A stretch of DNA of 39,160 nt from Bacteroidales bacterium (GCA_017882345.1 JADGPT010000006.1:1-39160); one strand, 5' to 3'; counted from the stretch's first letter, positions 9,301 to 18,040 are shown. Made by a program: numbers and translations. Notes: generated by a model from the sequence alone, not told the origin.

Positions 9301-9555
9301 ACATTGGGATATAACTTCAATCTAAAAGCGGTTAAAGACATTGGTATTCAAAAGTTGCGGCTCTATGCTACTGTACAGAACCCATTTGTGTTGTTCTCAC
9401 CTTACAAGAGAGAAACAGGTATGGATCCAGAAACTAACTCATACGGCGATGAAAATGCGGCGACAGCAGGTTTAGTTAACAGACGTATCCTGACCATAGG
9501 TACCAACTCACCTTCTACGCGCAACTACATGTTAGGTGTTAGTTTAACATTTTAA
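6364..9555 (+). CDS. SusC/RagA family TonB-dependent outer membrane transporter (pair 1)
   Basis: Full-length SusC-type transporter of 1063 residues that imports oligosaccharides across the outer membrane with its SusD partner, energised by TonB. A signal segment lies at about 18-40. A carboxypeptidase-regulatory-like beta domain covers about 54-125 (VTGRVIDAKN to LEITLAES), followed by a TonB-box-like DEVVVVGYGTQ (132-142). The plug (about 147-260) contains LQGRVAGVEM, IRIRGTRS and DASATAIYGSRGANG. The beta-barrel ends in the terminal-Phe strand MLGVSLTF. Arginine is encoded largely by CGT/CGC here, unlike the flanking genes, which suggests a separate origin. It is followed after 19 bases by its SusD. 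A promoter with an overlapping LacI-type operator precedes it. Substrate is probably a xylan-derived oligosaccharide, judged only from shared regulation. Confidence 0.95.
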   Translation: MVKKHPESILSKKCFRKIMLFFGIISLLVMQNSFQGLAASGFDVYKSTVIQQKNVTGRVIDAKNIPLVGVNIVEKSTNNGVISDLDGKFSIAVSSTSAVLSFSSIGYETQELVVGIQNNLEITLAESLKGLDEVVVVGYGTQRREAVTGSVASMGGAVMRDVPSSNITQALQGRVAGVEMSQTSSKPGAQMQIRIRGTRSLTASNDPLVVLDGIPFAGNISDINPNEIKSIDILKDASATAIYGSRGANGVLLVTTNRGQNGQKARITYNGYYGVNEVFSKFDMMDGEKFAAMRAYANMPAYVNNTADEIPGTNTDWQNLFFKTGAVQSHDVGVSGGTDHGAYTFGVGYYKNEGVVPLEGYSRISMRGSLDQEVGKIFRFGFTTNSNYNVTEGASTGGLYQVLQNDPLLNPYNADGTWKRTVDMPADKGIWVYTRDIVEANKDRMLSQTKGFGSYNTIYGEVKIPGVEGLKYRVNVGLNFRTSTGGSYTGQGINNTSETNPSSASVSNSLTTNWAIENLLTYDRNFANKHQINAVAMYSAEQTLYNQSRMTAKGVAENFQWYNLGMTDGERSILPGDQQYQKSGLLSYMGRVMYSYDSRYMISATVRSDGSSRLASGHKWHTYPAVSAGWNIRKENFMQNVYWLDNLKLRVGYGETSNQSVAPYATLGGLSTRPYNFGDASANFVTGTYVSTLPNPVLGWEFSKTWNYGVDFTLLKNRLSGTFEYYVTNTKDLLLSVNLPQTSGVGSYMANVGATQNKGFELSLNGTILDNLNGWTWTAGINLYTNKNKIVSLASGNLIDEGNAWFVGHSINVIYAPKKIGLWQEGDPYMAILEPGGNAGMIKVEYLGDYYKEGDNIPIDRQVGDPVRAIDGGGKDRQVIEVDPDFQGGFNTTVEYKGIDLTVIGSFKSGGTLVSSLYSASGYLNLLTGRRGQVNVDYWTPENTGAKYPKPGGLMSGDNPKYGNTLALFDASYLRVRTITLGYNFNLKAVKDIGIQKLRLYATVQNPFVLFSPYKRETGMDPETNSYGDENAATAGLVNRRILTIGTNSPSTRNYMLGVSLTF

Positions 9556-9574
9556 TAACTTCTAAATAAAGATA

Positions 9575-11527
9575 ATGATGAAAAAGATAAATATAAAAGT
9601 TATTATGGGAGCGCTGATGATGTTGTTCCTGTCGGCGTGTAACGATATCTTGGAAGAACAGCCGCGCGCTACTTATGAACCTGGTTTTTTCACAACCAAG
9701 GAAGGTGTTCAAAGCGGATTGACCTCTATGTACGCTCACTTGCGTTATATATATGGGCAAGGCTATTACTATAATATTACCCTTACCGGTACCGACGAAT
9801 ATACTTGGGCAAATAGTGCCGATGCAAACTTTAAAGATGCCGACATGACCAGTGGCGGGACGATGACGCCATCCACCTCTCGTGCCGATGTGGTTTGGAA
9901 TGCAGCATTCCCGAATATCAACACTGCTAGTGGTGTAATCGAAAATGCAGAAGCGGTAGGTTTGGTTCCTTCTTTGATAGCCGAAGCCCGCTTTTTCCGT
10001 GCATTCGACTATTTTCAGTTGGTGCAAACCTTCGGTGGAGTACCTCTTGATTTGGGTGGAGGCATTCTGAAATTCAACAAATCTACTGTGAGAACATCAG
10101 TGCGCAATACAGTGCCCGAAGTTTATACAATTGGTATATTTCCGGACTTGAAACAAGCGGTAATTGATCTTCCTGACGCTCCTCGTATTGTAGGGGCTGC
10201 TACAAAAACGGTTGCTCGCCTTTATTTGGCTAAGGCTTACCTGACTTATGCATGGTGGTTGCAGAATCCGAATAACGTTCCTACCTATCCTGACGCTGCT
10301 CGTACCGACCCCGATGGACATGATGCAGCCTGGTATTTCCAGCAGGCTTATGATGTATCTACCGAAGCGATCGCTAATCCTGGTCCTTTTGGCTTACAGC
10401 CCACTTACTACAGAGTCCACTTAGCACAAAATGACCGCAACAACGAAATCTTGTTGCTTGCCGACCACACCAATGCAAGTGAACAATATAATGGAGGAAT
10501 TAGTTTTTCTTATGGGAATGGAGAAGCGCCGGATAACTTTGCATCTTGGATGGTAACACCGCAGATGGAGAATCTAAGAAGTGCAAAGAATTCTGATGGA
10601 ACAGGAGCTACAAGTTCTGTTCCACGCGAAGCAGCGCAATGGGGTGGTCGTCCTTGGACACGTATGGCTCCTCCCATTGGTGTCTTTACAAAAACTTTTG
10701 CTGACAAGACCAACGACTCGCGTTATGACGGCACTTTTACAAGCGTTTACCGTGGCAATTGGAATAAGAGTACAAGTACTTCGTCAATTAGTGTTATGTA
10801 TAATGCAAACAAAATGCCGGTAAACGTAGGAGATGCCATATTGTCTTTCTTACCGGATGAAACACTGGCAGGTTCTATTACTTACCATTCATCTGGTAAA
10901 AGCAACATTGGCGCTGGTGAAATTCCAGGAAGAGCCGATTATGTAATTTCTCCACGGGGTATAAACCGACAGTATTATCCGGGACTTTGGAAAATTGGAA
11001 CGTATCGTACCGACAATGGCACCGGATTAGGAACTCCTAATGGTAGTACTTGTCGCCCGTTCGACGTCGCTAAATTCTCTGAACTCTACTTGGTAGCTGC
11101 CGAAGCGGCTGTAGAAGGTGCCACCACTAAAGCGGGTCAAAGTGCAAGAGAACTGGTCAATGTACTTCGTGCAAGAGCCGGGAAATGGAGCTTTAGCAAT
11201 GCTGACAATGCGGCTAAAGTAGAAGACCATAGCGCTGAAATGATTGCGGCCACTCCGGCTACAATAGATATTAATTATATCCTGGCTGAACGTTCACGCG
11301 AGTTTTTTGGCGAAGGTTATCGCTGGTTCGACTTGGTGCGTACACAAAAGTGGGAAGAAATTGCCGGTACGTACGAAATCGCTGATGCGGGAACCCATTC
11401 TGCCAAAACGTTTACTCGTACTATCAACAAGGCGGTTCATTATCTGCGCCCTATTCCTCAAGGACAAATTGATAGATTAGACATGAGCGATGCAGAAAAA
11501 GCTGCTTATCAGAACCCGGGATATTAA
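9575..11527 (+). CDS. SusD/RagB family surface glycan-binding lipoprotein (pair 1)
   Basis: This 650-residue lipoprotein starts with a signal peptide and lipobox FLSAC (C22), then NDILEEQP, the typical SusD N terminus. TPR-like helices follow, with the conserved segment AEARFFRAFDYFQLVQTFGG (about residues 132-151). The C-terminal half has AERSREFFGEGYRWFDLVRT, the usual SusD family signature, and the end NPGY is standard for the family. SusD proteins cap the SusC barrel and bind the incoming oligosaccharide on the cell surface. Either of two adjacent ATG codons (9575, 9578) could start it. It is co-transcribed with the SusC gene and closed by a strong terminator. Confidence 0.94.
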   Translation: MMKKINIKVIMGALMMLFLSACNDILEEQPRATYEPGFFTTKEGVQSGLTSMYAHLRYIYGQGYYYNITLTGTDEYTWANSADANFKDADMTSGGTMTPSTSRADVVWNAAFPNINTASGVIENAEAVGLVPSLIAEARFFRAFDYFQLVQTFGGVPLDLGGGILKFNKSTVRTSVRNTVPEVYTIGIFPDLKQAVIDLPDAPRIVGAATKTVARLYLAKAYLTYAWWLQNPNNVPTYPDAARTDPDGHDAAWYFQQAYDVSTEAIANPGPFGLQPTYYRVHLAQNDRNNEILLLADHTNASEQYNGGISFSYGNGEAPDNFASWMVTPQMENLRSAKNSDGTGATSSVPREAAQWGGRPWTRMAPPIGVFTKTFADKTNDSRYDGTFTSVYRGNWNKSTSTSSISVMYNANKMPVNVGDAILSFLPDETLAGSITYHSSGKSNIGAGEIPGRADYVISPRGINRQYYPGLWKIGTYRTDNGTGLGTPNGSTCRPFDVAKFSELYLVAAEAAVEGATTKAGQSARELVNVLRARAGKWSFSNADNAAKVEDHSAEMIAATPATIDINYILAERSREFFGEGYRWFDLVRTQKWEEIAGTYEIADAGTHSAKTFTRTINKAVHYLRPIPQGQIDRLDMSDAEKAAYQNPGY

Positions 11528-11556
11528 GTATTGTTAGTTATGTTTTAAATTAGATG

Positions 11557-11604
11557 ATGAAAACTGAGGCCTCCTGTAAACAGTCAGCCTCAGTTTTCAT
11601 TTTA
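11557..11604 (+). terminator. Strong intrinsic terminator after SusC/D pair 1
   Basis: Arms 11557-11570 and 11587-11600 are perfectly complementary over 14 bp, including the GC-rich core CTGAGGC/GCCTCAG. The loop is 16 bases and a TTTTAT tract follows. It closes the susCD transcript and separates it from the corrinoid genes. Confidence 0.85.
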
Positions 11605-11691
11605 TATGTTTCTTTAAATCATTGCGATTGGAGATAAGTAAAAAAATAATTATCCTTGCATGTTAACTAATGTTTGAAAATTCAATTCCTT

Positions 11692-12372
11692 ATGGACAAT
11701 TTTCTTGAAAAACTTGCTTATTGTATTGAAAACGGGAAGATTAACAAAACTTCTCCCTATCCGCCGAATATGAAAGATCAGGATGGCGCTGATGAATTGG
11801 CAAAGAAAGCACTTGAAGTGGGAATAAAACCTGATGAAATTCTTGAAAATGCACTCATCCCGGCAATGGCTAACGTTGGGAATAGATTCAGTAAAAAAGA
11901 GATATATGTTCCACAGATGTTGATGGCTGCAAAAGCAATGAACAGTGCTATGATGCATCTGAAACCATTTTTCCAGTCTGGTGAAACAAAAAGAAAAGGG
12001 AAGTTTATTATAGGTACCGTTTCAGGCGACCTGCATGATATTGGAAAAAACCTGGTTGCAATGATGATAGAAGGAGGCGGGTGGGAAGTAATAGATCTGG
12101 GAGTAGATGTAGGTGCAGAAAAGTTTCTGAAAGCCATTGATGAGCATCCCGATGCGATTGTTGGTTTATCGGCATTGCTTACAACCACAATGGAAAATAT
12201 GAAAAAAATTGTAACAGCAATAAAAGAAAAGCATTCCACTTCAAAAATTCTGGTCGGCGGCGCTCCGGTAACTATGGAATACTGCGAGAAAATAGGCGCT
12301 GATTTCTATTCTCCTGATCCACAGGGAGCAGTTAATTATCTGAAGCAACTTGTTTCATTAAGGAAGAACTAA
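11692..12372 (+). CDS. Corrinoid (B12-binding) protein of the MtaC/MtbC methyltransferase type
   Basis: A 226-residue cytoplasmic protein. The ATG at 11692 is preferred over the TTG at 11674. Residues about 1-90 form the four-helix B12-binding cap (KKALEVGIKPDEILENALI, MLMAAKAMNSAM). Residues about 103-226 form the Rossmann-like cobalamin domain with the His-on motif DLHDIGKN (D113-x-H115-x-x-G118), in which H115 ligates cobalt, plus GLSALLTTTM and ILVGGAPV. Such proteins carry a methyl group between a substrate-specific methyltransferase and a second methyltransferase. The next gene is a probable partner (MetH activation domain). No methyltransferase subunit is present in the window, so the methyl donor is unknown. 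Confidence 0.88.
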   Translation: MDNFLEKLAYCIENGKINKTSPYPPNMKDQDGADELAKKALEVGIKPDEILENALIPAMANVGNRFSKKEIYVPQMLMAAKAMNSAMMHLKPFFQSGETKRKGKFIIGTVSGDLHDIGKNLVAMMIEGGGWEVIDLGVDVGAEKFLKAIDEHPDAIVGLSALLTTTMENMKKIVTAIKEKHSTSKILVGGAPVTMEYCEKIGADFYSPDPQGAVNYLKQLVSLRKN

Positions 12373-12419
12373 GCCGGATGTAACATACTGATAATACGAG
12401 CTTAAAATCTTAAATATTT

Positions 12420-13121
12420 ATGACAAGTTCAACATTCCAATTTGATTTTAAAGATCTGAAAATAAACTCTTCCCGGATTGAGACTGTTTTAGGGTATAAA
12501 GAGGGGGAAGACCGTGAGCTTGTCTCAGGTCTTATAGAAGAGATATTGACTGAATCGAAGGAGATTAGCAACATCAAAGCTCAATATGCTATCTTCCATG
12601 GTGTTCTGTTTGATAATGACACCAAATCGGTTGAGATCAATAATAGCAGTTTTCATATAAAAAAAATTGTCTTTGGGCAGATAAAAAAATCTGATTCTGT
12701 GGCAATCTTTCTTTGTACTGCCGGGGAGGAGATTGGAATCAGGAGCAGAAAGGCTATGCAGGAGAGAGATCTGTTAAAAGGTTATATCTATGATGTAATA
12801 GGCAGTGAGATAGTTGAAGCAGCGGCGGACCTTATGCAGGCAGAACTTGAAAAATCAATGCTCGGTTCCGGTAAAAAAATTACTAACCGCTATAGTCCGG
12901 GATATTGCGGATGGGATGTAGCAGAACAACATAAATTATTTCAGCTTATTCCTGATAATTTTTGTAGGATCAGGTTAACGGAATCAGCTCTTATGGATCC
13001 CGTGAAATCTGTAAGTGGTATTATAGGTATCGGAAAGGATGTTAAAAGCAATCCATATACTTGCAGGATATGCGATTTGAAAGACTGTATTTACCGGAGG
13101 GCTAAGGAAAAGAAGGCTTAA
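12420..13121 (+). CDS. MetH-activation-domain-like protein, partner of the corrinoid protein
   Basis: This 233-residue protein resembles the S-adenosylmethionine-binding reactivation domain of B12-dependent methionine synthase. The core is visible as NRYSPGYCGWDVAEQHKLF (156-174) followed by LTESALMDPVKSVSGIIG (186-203). In MetH the RxSPGY-type motif binds AdoMet for reductive methylation of cob(II)alamin. A stand-alone copy 47 bases after a corrinoid protein suggests it reactivates that protein. The C terminus has a CxxCx4C cluster (C215, C218, C223), absent from MetH itself, which might hold a metal or Fe-S centre supplying electrons. No signal peptide; cytoplasmic. The assignment is good, the cluster role is inference. 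Confidence 0.82.
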   Translation: MTSSTFQFDFKDLKINSSRIETVLGYKEGEDRELVSGLIEEILTESKEISNIKAQYAIFHGVLFDNDTKSVEINNSSFHIKKIVFGQIKKSDSVAIFLCTAGEEIGIRSRKAMQERDLLKGYIYDVIGSEIVEAAADLMQAELEKSMLGSGKKITNRYSPGYCGWDVAEQHKLFQLIPDNFCRIRLTESALMDPVKSVSGIIGIGKDVKSNPYTCRICDLKDCIYRRAKEKKA

Positions 13122-13124
13122 CGG

Positions 13125-13271
13125 TTCAAAAGCCTTCAGGTGTGTTCCGGCCAGACGTACAACGACCAGCACGGCTTTGCCAGCCGGCAACTTGATGCTG
13201 ACGTTACCGCGTTCTCCTTTTGCCAGGTATCGTTTTGAGACTATATCAAACAAGTCAAAGCTGTTATCCGA
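13125..13271 (-). pseudogene. Relic of a secreted protein C terminus, possibly a glycoside hydrolase
   Basis: On the - strand a frame without a usable start, opened by a TAG at 13274-13272, encodes about 49 residues including FDIVSKRYLAKGERG and IKLPAGKAVLVVVRLAG. This alternating beta pattern resembles the final beta-sandwich strands of secreted glycoside hydrolases. It abuts the stop codon of the MetH-activation gene and lies downstream of SusD pair 2 on its strand. It is best read as a leftover of a gene lost by rearrangement. I cannot name the family, and the exact ends are approximate. Confidence 0.45.
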
Positions 13272-13322
13272 CTAATAGGTTACAGTCCTGGCTTCTATTC
13301 AATGCCGTTTACCAAACAAATT

Positions 13323-14801
13323 TTAATAACCAGGATTCTGTGTTATGCTACCACCTGATTTATCAATTTCACCCTGTGGAATTGGATAGAGATAATTTTT
13401 GTCCTGGAAATTCTTACCCAGACCAGATAAAAAACTTTTAGCTAAATTCCAGCGTTTAAGGTCATTGAATCGTTGCGACTCGAAACCTAATTCAACTCTT
13501 CTTTCCTGTATGAGCCAATCTTTTATCTGAGCTTTATCCGTGGAAGCAATGTTTCTGTCAGGTAGTGTACCAGCAGGGGGAATATTACCGGTCGCTGTTA
13601 CCGTTTGCCTTGCGCGTTGCCTTACACTGTTGATGAGTGCAATTGCTTCAGGAAAGGCGCCTGTCTCATTTAATGCTTCTGCTTTCCAAAGCATCACATC
13701 CGCCCAGCGAATATATATTTTGTTGCTGGGTGCATCGTCGTTCCCTTTATTGTTGTCATTTAATTCACCAAAAAATTTGTACACATTTTGACTGGTAACA
13801 TCAACGGTATAATCTAATCTTGGATCGTTGGCTTCAAATGCACTGATGAAATTAGTAGTGGGTGCAATAAAGCCCCATCCTGCCAAAGCGCAAAGACCAT
13901 TGCCGCTTCTTGGAGTTGTTAACGACTGGTGATCATAGGCAAAAATTACTTCATTCTCGACAAATTCCTTTTCAACTCTAAAGTTGTCGAAATAATTGGC
14001 ATTCAAACTATAATAGTTCAATCCTTCCATTTCAGTTATAATACTGATCGCCTCTGACCATTTTTGATTATATAATGCTACTTTTGCCTGCAGTGCCATC
14101 ACTGCCCCTTTAGATACTCTCCATTTTTCTGTAGCATCTGAATATTTGCCGTCTGGCAGCAAAGTTTTAGCTTCGTCAAGATCTTTGCTAATTTGTATAT
14201 ACACGTTGGCCTTAGTTTCACTTTTTGCTACACCATAAGCATCAGCAAAATTTTTCAATGGAGTTAATAATAATGGAATATCGCCATATAAATTCACCAA
14301 ATCGAAATAGTAAAAAGCCCGTAAAAAATAAACCTGACCTAACAGATATTTCCTGGTAGGTTCATCAAAAGCAAGACTAGTTGTTAGGGTAGCATCCGTT
14401 AGATAACTTATAGCAGAATTCGACCTTGATATACCGTCAAAGTCATAACTCCATTGACCATTAATACCCGCATTGGAGGCAGTAAAACTAAAATCGGAAA
14501 ACTGATCCATCCATGCCTGGTCGCCATCCGGATTCCATTTTTTTTGCATATCGCCGGAAGCAATATCCTGCAAAATAAAATCGTTGCGAAGTACAGTGCC
14601 ATCATCCCAGCCCCACTCGCCAATGATATTAAGTGTACTGGATAGTAGCTGGTAAGAAGACAATACTGAATATATAACCGATGCATGGGTTGGAGGCACA
14701 CCCTCCGTTATTATACCTATCGGGGTTTCATGCAGGTCTTTTTTACAACTGACAGTGCAAATTATAAGTAATGCCGCCAGTATTTTACAAATTGATTTCA
14801 T
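13323..14801 (-). CDS. SusD/RagB family lipoprotein (pair 2)
   Basis: SusD-like glycan-binding lipoprotein. The start at 14801 is chosen because it begins a lipoprotein signal peptide, KILAALLIICTVSC, with the lipid-modified Cys at residue 19. The frame stays open up to 14891, and that ATG has an A-rich leader, so a 30-residue longer form is possible but would bury the signal. Family signatures are LGQVYFLRAFYYFDLVNLYG and, near the end, QERRVELGFESQRFNDLKRW; it ends in NPGY. It follows its SusC partner on the - strand and completes the operon begun by the 824-aa enzyme. The short N-terminal signal and CKKDLHE start are more like Sphingobacteriia/Chitinophagia SusDs than pair 1. Confidence 0.92.
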   Translation of the reverse strand: MKSICKILAALLIICTVSCKKDLHETPIGIITEGVPPTHASVIYSVLSSYQLLSSTLNIIGEWGWDDGTVLRNDFILQDIASGDMQKKWNPDGDQAWMDQFSDFSFTASNAGINGQWSYDFDGISRSNSAISYLTDATLTTSLAFDEPTRKYLLGQVYFLRAFYYFDLVNLYGDIPLLLTPLKNFADAYGVAKSETKANVYIQISKDLDEAKTLLPDGKYSDATEKWRVSKGAVMALQAKVALYNQKWSEAISIITEMEGLNYYSLNANYFDNFRVEKEFVENEVIFAYDHQSLTTPRSGNGLCALAGWGFIAPTTNFISAFEANDPRLDYTVDVTSQNVYKFFGELNDNNKGNDDAPSNKIYIRWADVMLWKAEALNETGAFPEAIALINSVRQRARQTVTATGNIPPAGTLPDRNIASTDKAQIKDWLIQERRVELGFESQRFNDLKRWNLAKSFLSGLGKNFQDKNYLYPIPQGEIDKSGGSITQNPGY

Positions 14802-14914
14802 CCGTGAATTATTTGATTTTTTATGGTCGGATGGAACTCGCATGAGATTGTTCTCACTTAGGTTTGAGTTTTGTGAATATGCTTGTTTCATATTTTTGTT
14901 TTTTAACAGGTGAA

Positions 14915-17900
14915 TTATAACTTAATATTGATGCCAAATAAAAATGCTTTTGACTGAGGATAAGTACCTTGATCCATTATATTAACTGATTCCGGATCTA
15001 ACCCCGTATACTTAGTCAAAGTAAACAGGTTTTGAGCAGATACATATATTCTTACATTCTTCAATGTGGCATTTGATTTTCCGAATATAGAAAGTAGCGT
15101 GTAACCGATCTCCAGATTTTTAAGCCTTAAATAAGAGGCATCTTCTACAAATATACTCGACACCCTGCTGCTTCCATTATCATTAAAAGTAGAACGTGGT
15201 ATGGTATTACTGGTGCCTTCGCCATGCCATGTATTTAATGTTGAGGTGGAGTGGTTAAATGGACGGGTATCATAATCAATGATTTTTTTAAGATCGTTGT
15301 ACCTTTCAACACCTTTCACTCCCTGGAAAAAAAACGCAACATCGAATCCTTTATAATTAGCCGAAAAATTCAAACCATACGTAAGTCTTGGGTTTGGATT
15401 ACCCAAATAGGTACGGTCATTATCATTGATAATACCATCATTGTTCAGATCATTAAATTTAATATCTCCTGGTTTAATTTCGGGATGAGGTGCACCGGTT
15501 AAATAAGTATCAATCTCGTTTTGGTTTTGATAAATGCCGATCATTTGAAATCCGTAATATGCATTTAAAGGATGACCAACTTCTGTTTTTGTAACCTGCC
15601 CATAAATGCTTGGTAAATTGGGATGTAATTTATCAACCCTATTTGTTACAGTAGCAATATTCCCATTTATGTTATATTTGAATGCATGGTCATTGTTTTT
15701 AAAACCAAGGGTCAGTTCAAATCCCTTATTACTTACTTCCCCTGCGTTTACAATAGTTGGCTGTACATCCCCAACCAATTTTGGTAAATTTAATGGCAAT
15801 AGAATGTCAGTTGTAGTCTTTTCAAAATAATCTACCGATAGAGTAATTTTGTTTCTATCCAAGCCCAAATCAATTCCTATATTATTTTGATTAGTAGTTT
15901 CCCATTTCAAATCAGGGTTACCATAACGTAATAAAGTACCTAAAGGATTATAAATTGCCAGAGAATTATAATTATTAAGCCCCGATTGGTTACCCAATTT
16001 TCCTGTACTTGCTCTTAATTTAAGGTCGGAGATCAAACTTATATCCTGCATAAATTTTTCCTGCGATATTCTCCATCCAGCAGAAAAGGACGGAAAAAAT
16101 GCCTGCTGGTTATTTTCTGCGAACTGACTTGAAGCATCCTCTCTAATGCTGGCGGTTACAAAAAAACGATTATCGTAATTATAATTTACCGAACCAAACA
16201 GTGAGAATAGTGCCCATTGCGATGCCCCGCCTCCATTCCAAAGATCCAGAGGATAAGCACCAAAATCAATGTACTGAAAAGCTGGAGTTGTATAACCATA
16301 CCTTGCCCTGGAAGCACTCAAACCAGAAGCATGATTGGTAATAAATTCGCTGCCCATCAAGGCGCTCAAAGAATGCTTATTAATTATCTTGCTGTAATTC
16401 AATGTATTGGTCCAGGTAATAGTGGTTTCCTGCGCTCTTTCTTCAGCCAAATTAGTAGGGCGATTTTGACGGCCGGTACCCTTGTCGATATCAGCACCAC
16501 CACCATCATCATCTCCAAAATTTTGATTGAATGCTTTATTATGCGTCATATTTAAATCAACCCCCAAATTGGTTTTTAGCTTTAATTCCTTATCTTTTAA
16601 AAAAGCATATTCAGCATATACACTACCAAAGGTTTTAAGGTTAATTCGCTTATCATTGGTGAAATAAGCAAGAGCAATTGGGTTGGAACCAAGCTCATAT
16701 TTGTTTGCACCTCCATTCCAGCTACCGTCATTTGCCGCAACATTTTGCGAATAAAAAGGAAGATCGGTATAGGGATCTGCTGCAGTATATGTTGGGTCAG
16801 TTTTATCTTTAAAAACTGCGATTACCGGTGGGCGTATAAAAGCATGACGGATAACACCCGGTGCATCACCGCTAGAGGACATTTTATCCTGTAGACTATT
16901 AGAAAATTGGAGGTTAGTTCCTACAGTAAAACGTTCGGAAATGTTGGCATTTATATTTGTTCTAAAATTAAGACGCTGAAATTGGTCATTATTATAAATT
17001 ACAATTCCATTCTGGTTATAGTATCCACCGGAAATAAGGTACTGCACTTTATCTGAACCACCACTGGCAGATACTTGCATGTTTTGTGATTTACCCAGTA
17101 CAAATAATTCATGCAGCCAATCGGTATTAGCAAGGTCAGTTCTTGATTTATCTGCAGTGTAAGGATTTGTTCCTTCATAGCCCGAATTGTTCCAACTTTC
17201 TTCCATTTTATTCATATACTGGGTTGCATTGAGCATTTTAGGAAGATTGGCAACTTTTTGAATTCCGCTATAATAGTTAATATCCAGATTGGATTCCCCT
17301 TTTTTACCGGTCTTAGTTACAATTACTATTACGCCACCAGCAGCTCTAGCACCGTAAATAGCGGCTGCGGCGGCATCTTTTAACACCGTCATCGATTGTA
17401 TATCTGCGGGGTTTAAAAAGGAGATATCAGTGGTAGGCAAACCATCTATAATATAAAGTGGGTCGCTGCTGCTGCCAATTGTTCCTACCCCTCGGATAGT
17501 GACATTGATACCATCGCCCGGCGCACCAGTGTTTTGGGTTACCTGGACACCAGCAACTTGTCCTTGAAGAATCTGGGCTACAACCGGCACTCTTCGTTGT
17601 TCCAGATCAGCCATGTCGACTGTACCAACGGCTCCTGTTAATGCCGATTTTTTTTGAGATGTATAGCCCATTACCACAACTTCACTCAGCGCAACTGGTT
17701 CCTCTTTTAAGACAACATTAATAACAGAATTTCCCGTATAGGGAACTGTTTGCTGTAAAAATCCGATAAAAGAAAACTTGAGTGATTGTGCACCTGCGGC
17801 ACTTAATGTAATTGAATAATTACCCTGGGCATCCGTAAGAACACCATTTTGAGTATTTAACTGTAATACCGTTGCTCCCAGCACAACATTCCCATTTGAA

Positions 17901-18001
17901 TCCTTAACGCTTCCTGTAATCTTCGTCTGAGCAAAAAGACCTTGACTCGTTAAGGATAGAACGAGCAGCAAAAGCCATAGATAACTGAATTTTGATTTCA
18001 T
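14915..18001 (-). CDS. SusC/RagA family TonB-dependent outer membrane transporter (pair 2)
   Basis: A 1028-residue SusC homologue. Signal peptide 1-25 (ends GLFAQT); carboxypeptidase-regulatory-like domain about 27-98 (ITGSVKDSNGNVV to INVVLKEE). A TonB-box-like SEVVVMGYTSQ (106-116) precedes the plug with LQGQVAGVQV, VTIRGVGTIG and DAAAAAIYGARAAGGV. The barrel ends in FLFGINIKL. It lies 39 bases after the 824-aa enzyme gene and before SusD, so the three form one operon on the - strand. Its sequence is clearly different from SusC pair 1, so the two pairs probably import different oligosaccharides. The substrate should be the product of the neighbouring uncharacterised enzyme. Confidence 0.95.
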   Translation of the reverse strand: MKSKFSYLWLLLLVLSLTSQGLFAQTKITGSVKDSNGNVVLGATVLQLNTQNGVLTDAQGNYSITLSAAGAQSLKFSFIGFLQQTVPYTGNSVINVVLKEEPVALSEVVVMGYTSQKKSALTGAVGTVDMADLEQRRVPVVAQILQGQVAGVQVTQNTGAPGDGINVTIRGVGTIGSSSDPLYIIDGLPTTDISFLNPADIQSMTVLKDAAAAAIYGARAAGGVIVIVTKTGKKGESNLDINYYSGIQKVANLPKMLNATQYMNKMEESWNNSGYEGTNPYTADKSRTDLANTDWLHELFVLGKSQNMQVSASGGSDKVQYLISGGYYNQNGIVIYNNDQFQRLNFRTNINANISERFTVGTNLQFSNSLQDKMSSSGDAPGVIRHAFIRPPVIAVFKDKTDPTYTAADPYTDLPFYSQNVAANDGSWNGGANKYELGSNPIALAYFTNDKRINLKTFGSVYAEYAFLKDKELKLKTNLGVDLNMTHNKAFNQNFGDDDGGGADIDKGTGRQNRPTNLAEERAQETTITWTNTLNYSKIINKHSLSALMGSEFITNHASGLSASRARYGYTTPAFQYIDFGAYPLDLWNGGGASQWALFSLFGSVNYNYDNRFFVTASIREDASSQFAENNQQAFFPSFSAGWRISQEKFMQDISLISDLKLRASTGKLGNQSGLNNYNSLAIYNPLGTLLRYGNPDLKWETTNQNNIGIDLGLDRNKITLSVDYFEKTTTDILLPLNLPKLVGDVQPTIVNAGEVSNKGFELTLGFKNNDHAFKYNINGNIATVTNRVDKLHPNLPSIYGQVTKTEVGHPLNAYYGFQMIGIYQNQNEIDTYLTGAPHPEIKPGDIKFNDLNNDGIINDNDRTYLGNPNPRLTYGLNFSANYKGFDVAFFFQGVKGVERYNDLKKIIDYDTRPFNHSTSTLNTWHGEGTSNTIPRSTFNDNGSSRVSSIFVEDASYLRLKNLEIGYTLLSIFGKSNATLKNVRIYVSAQNLFTLTKYTGLDPESVNIMDQGTYPQSKAFLFGINIKL

Positions 18002-18040
18002 TTGGTTAATTTATTAAAGTTTGAATTCGTAATAATTGAG

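Noticed and set aside
11674-11691. TTG start for the corrinoid protein
   Set aside because: The ATG 18 bases later gives the usual N terminus of the family.
12984-13124. Continuation of the - strand frame through the MetH-activation gene
   Set aside because: This part overlaps a well-supported gene on the other strand and reads as a shadow frame; only 13125-13271 shows protein-like character.
14802-14891. 30-residue N-terminal extension of SusD pair 2
   Set aside because: It would bury the lipoprotein signal peptide. The A-rich leader before 14891 keeps it possible, but the start at 14801 fits SusD proteins better.
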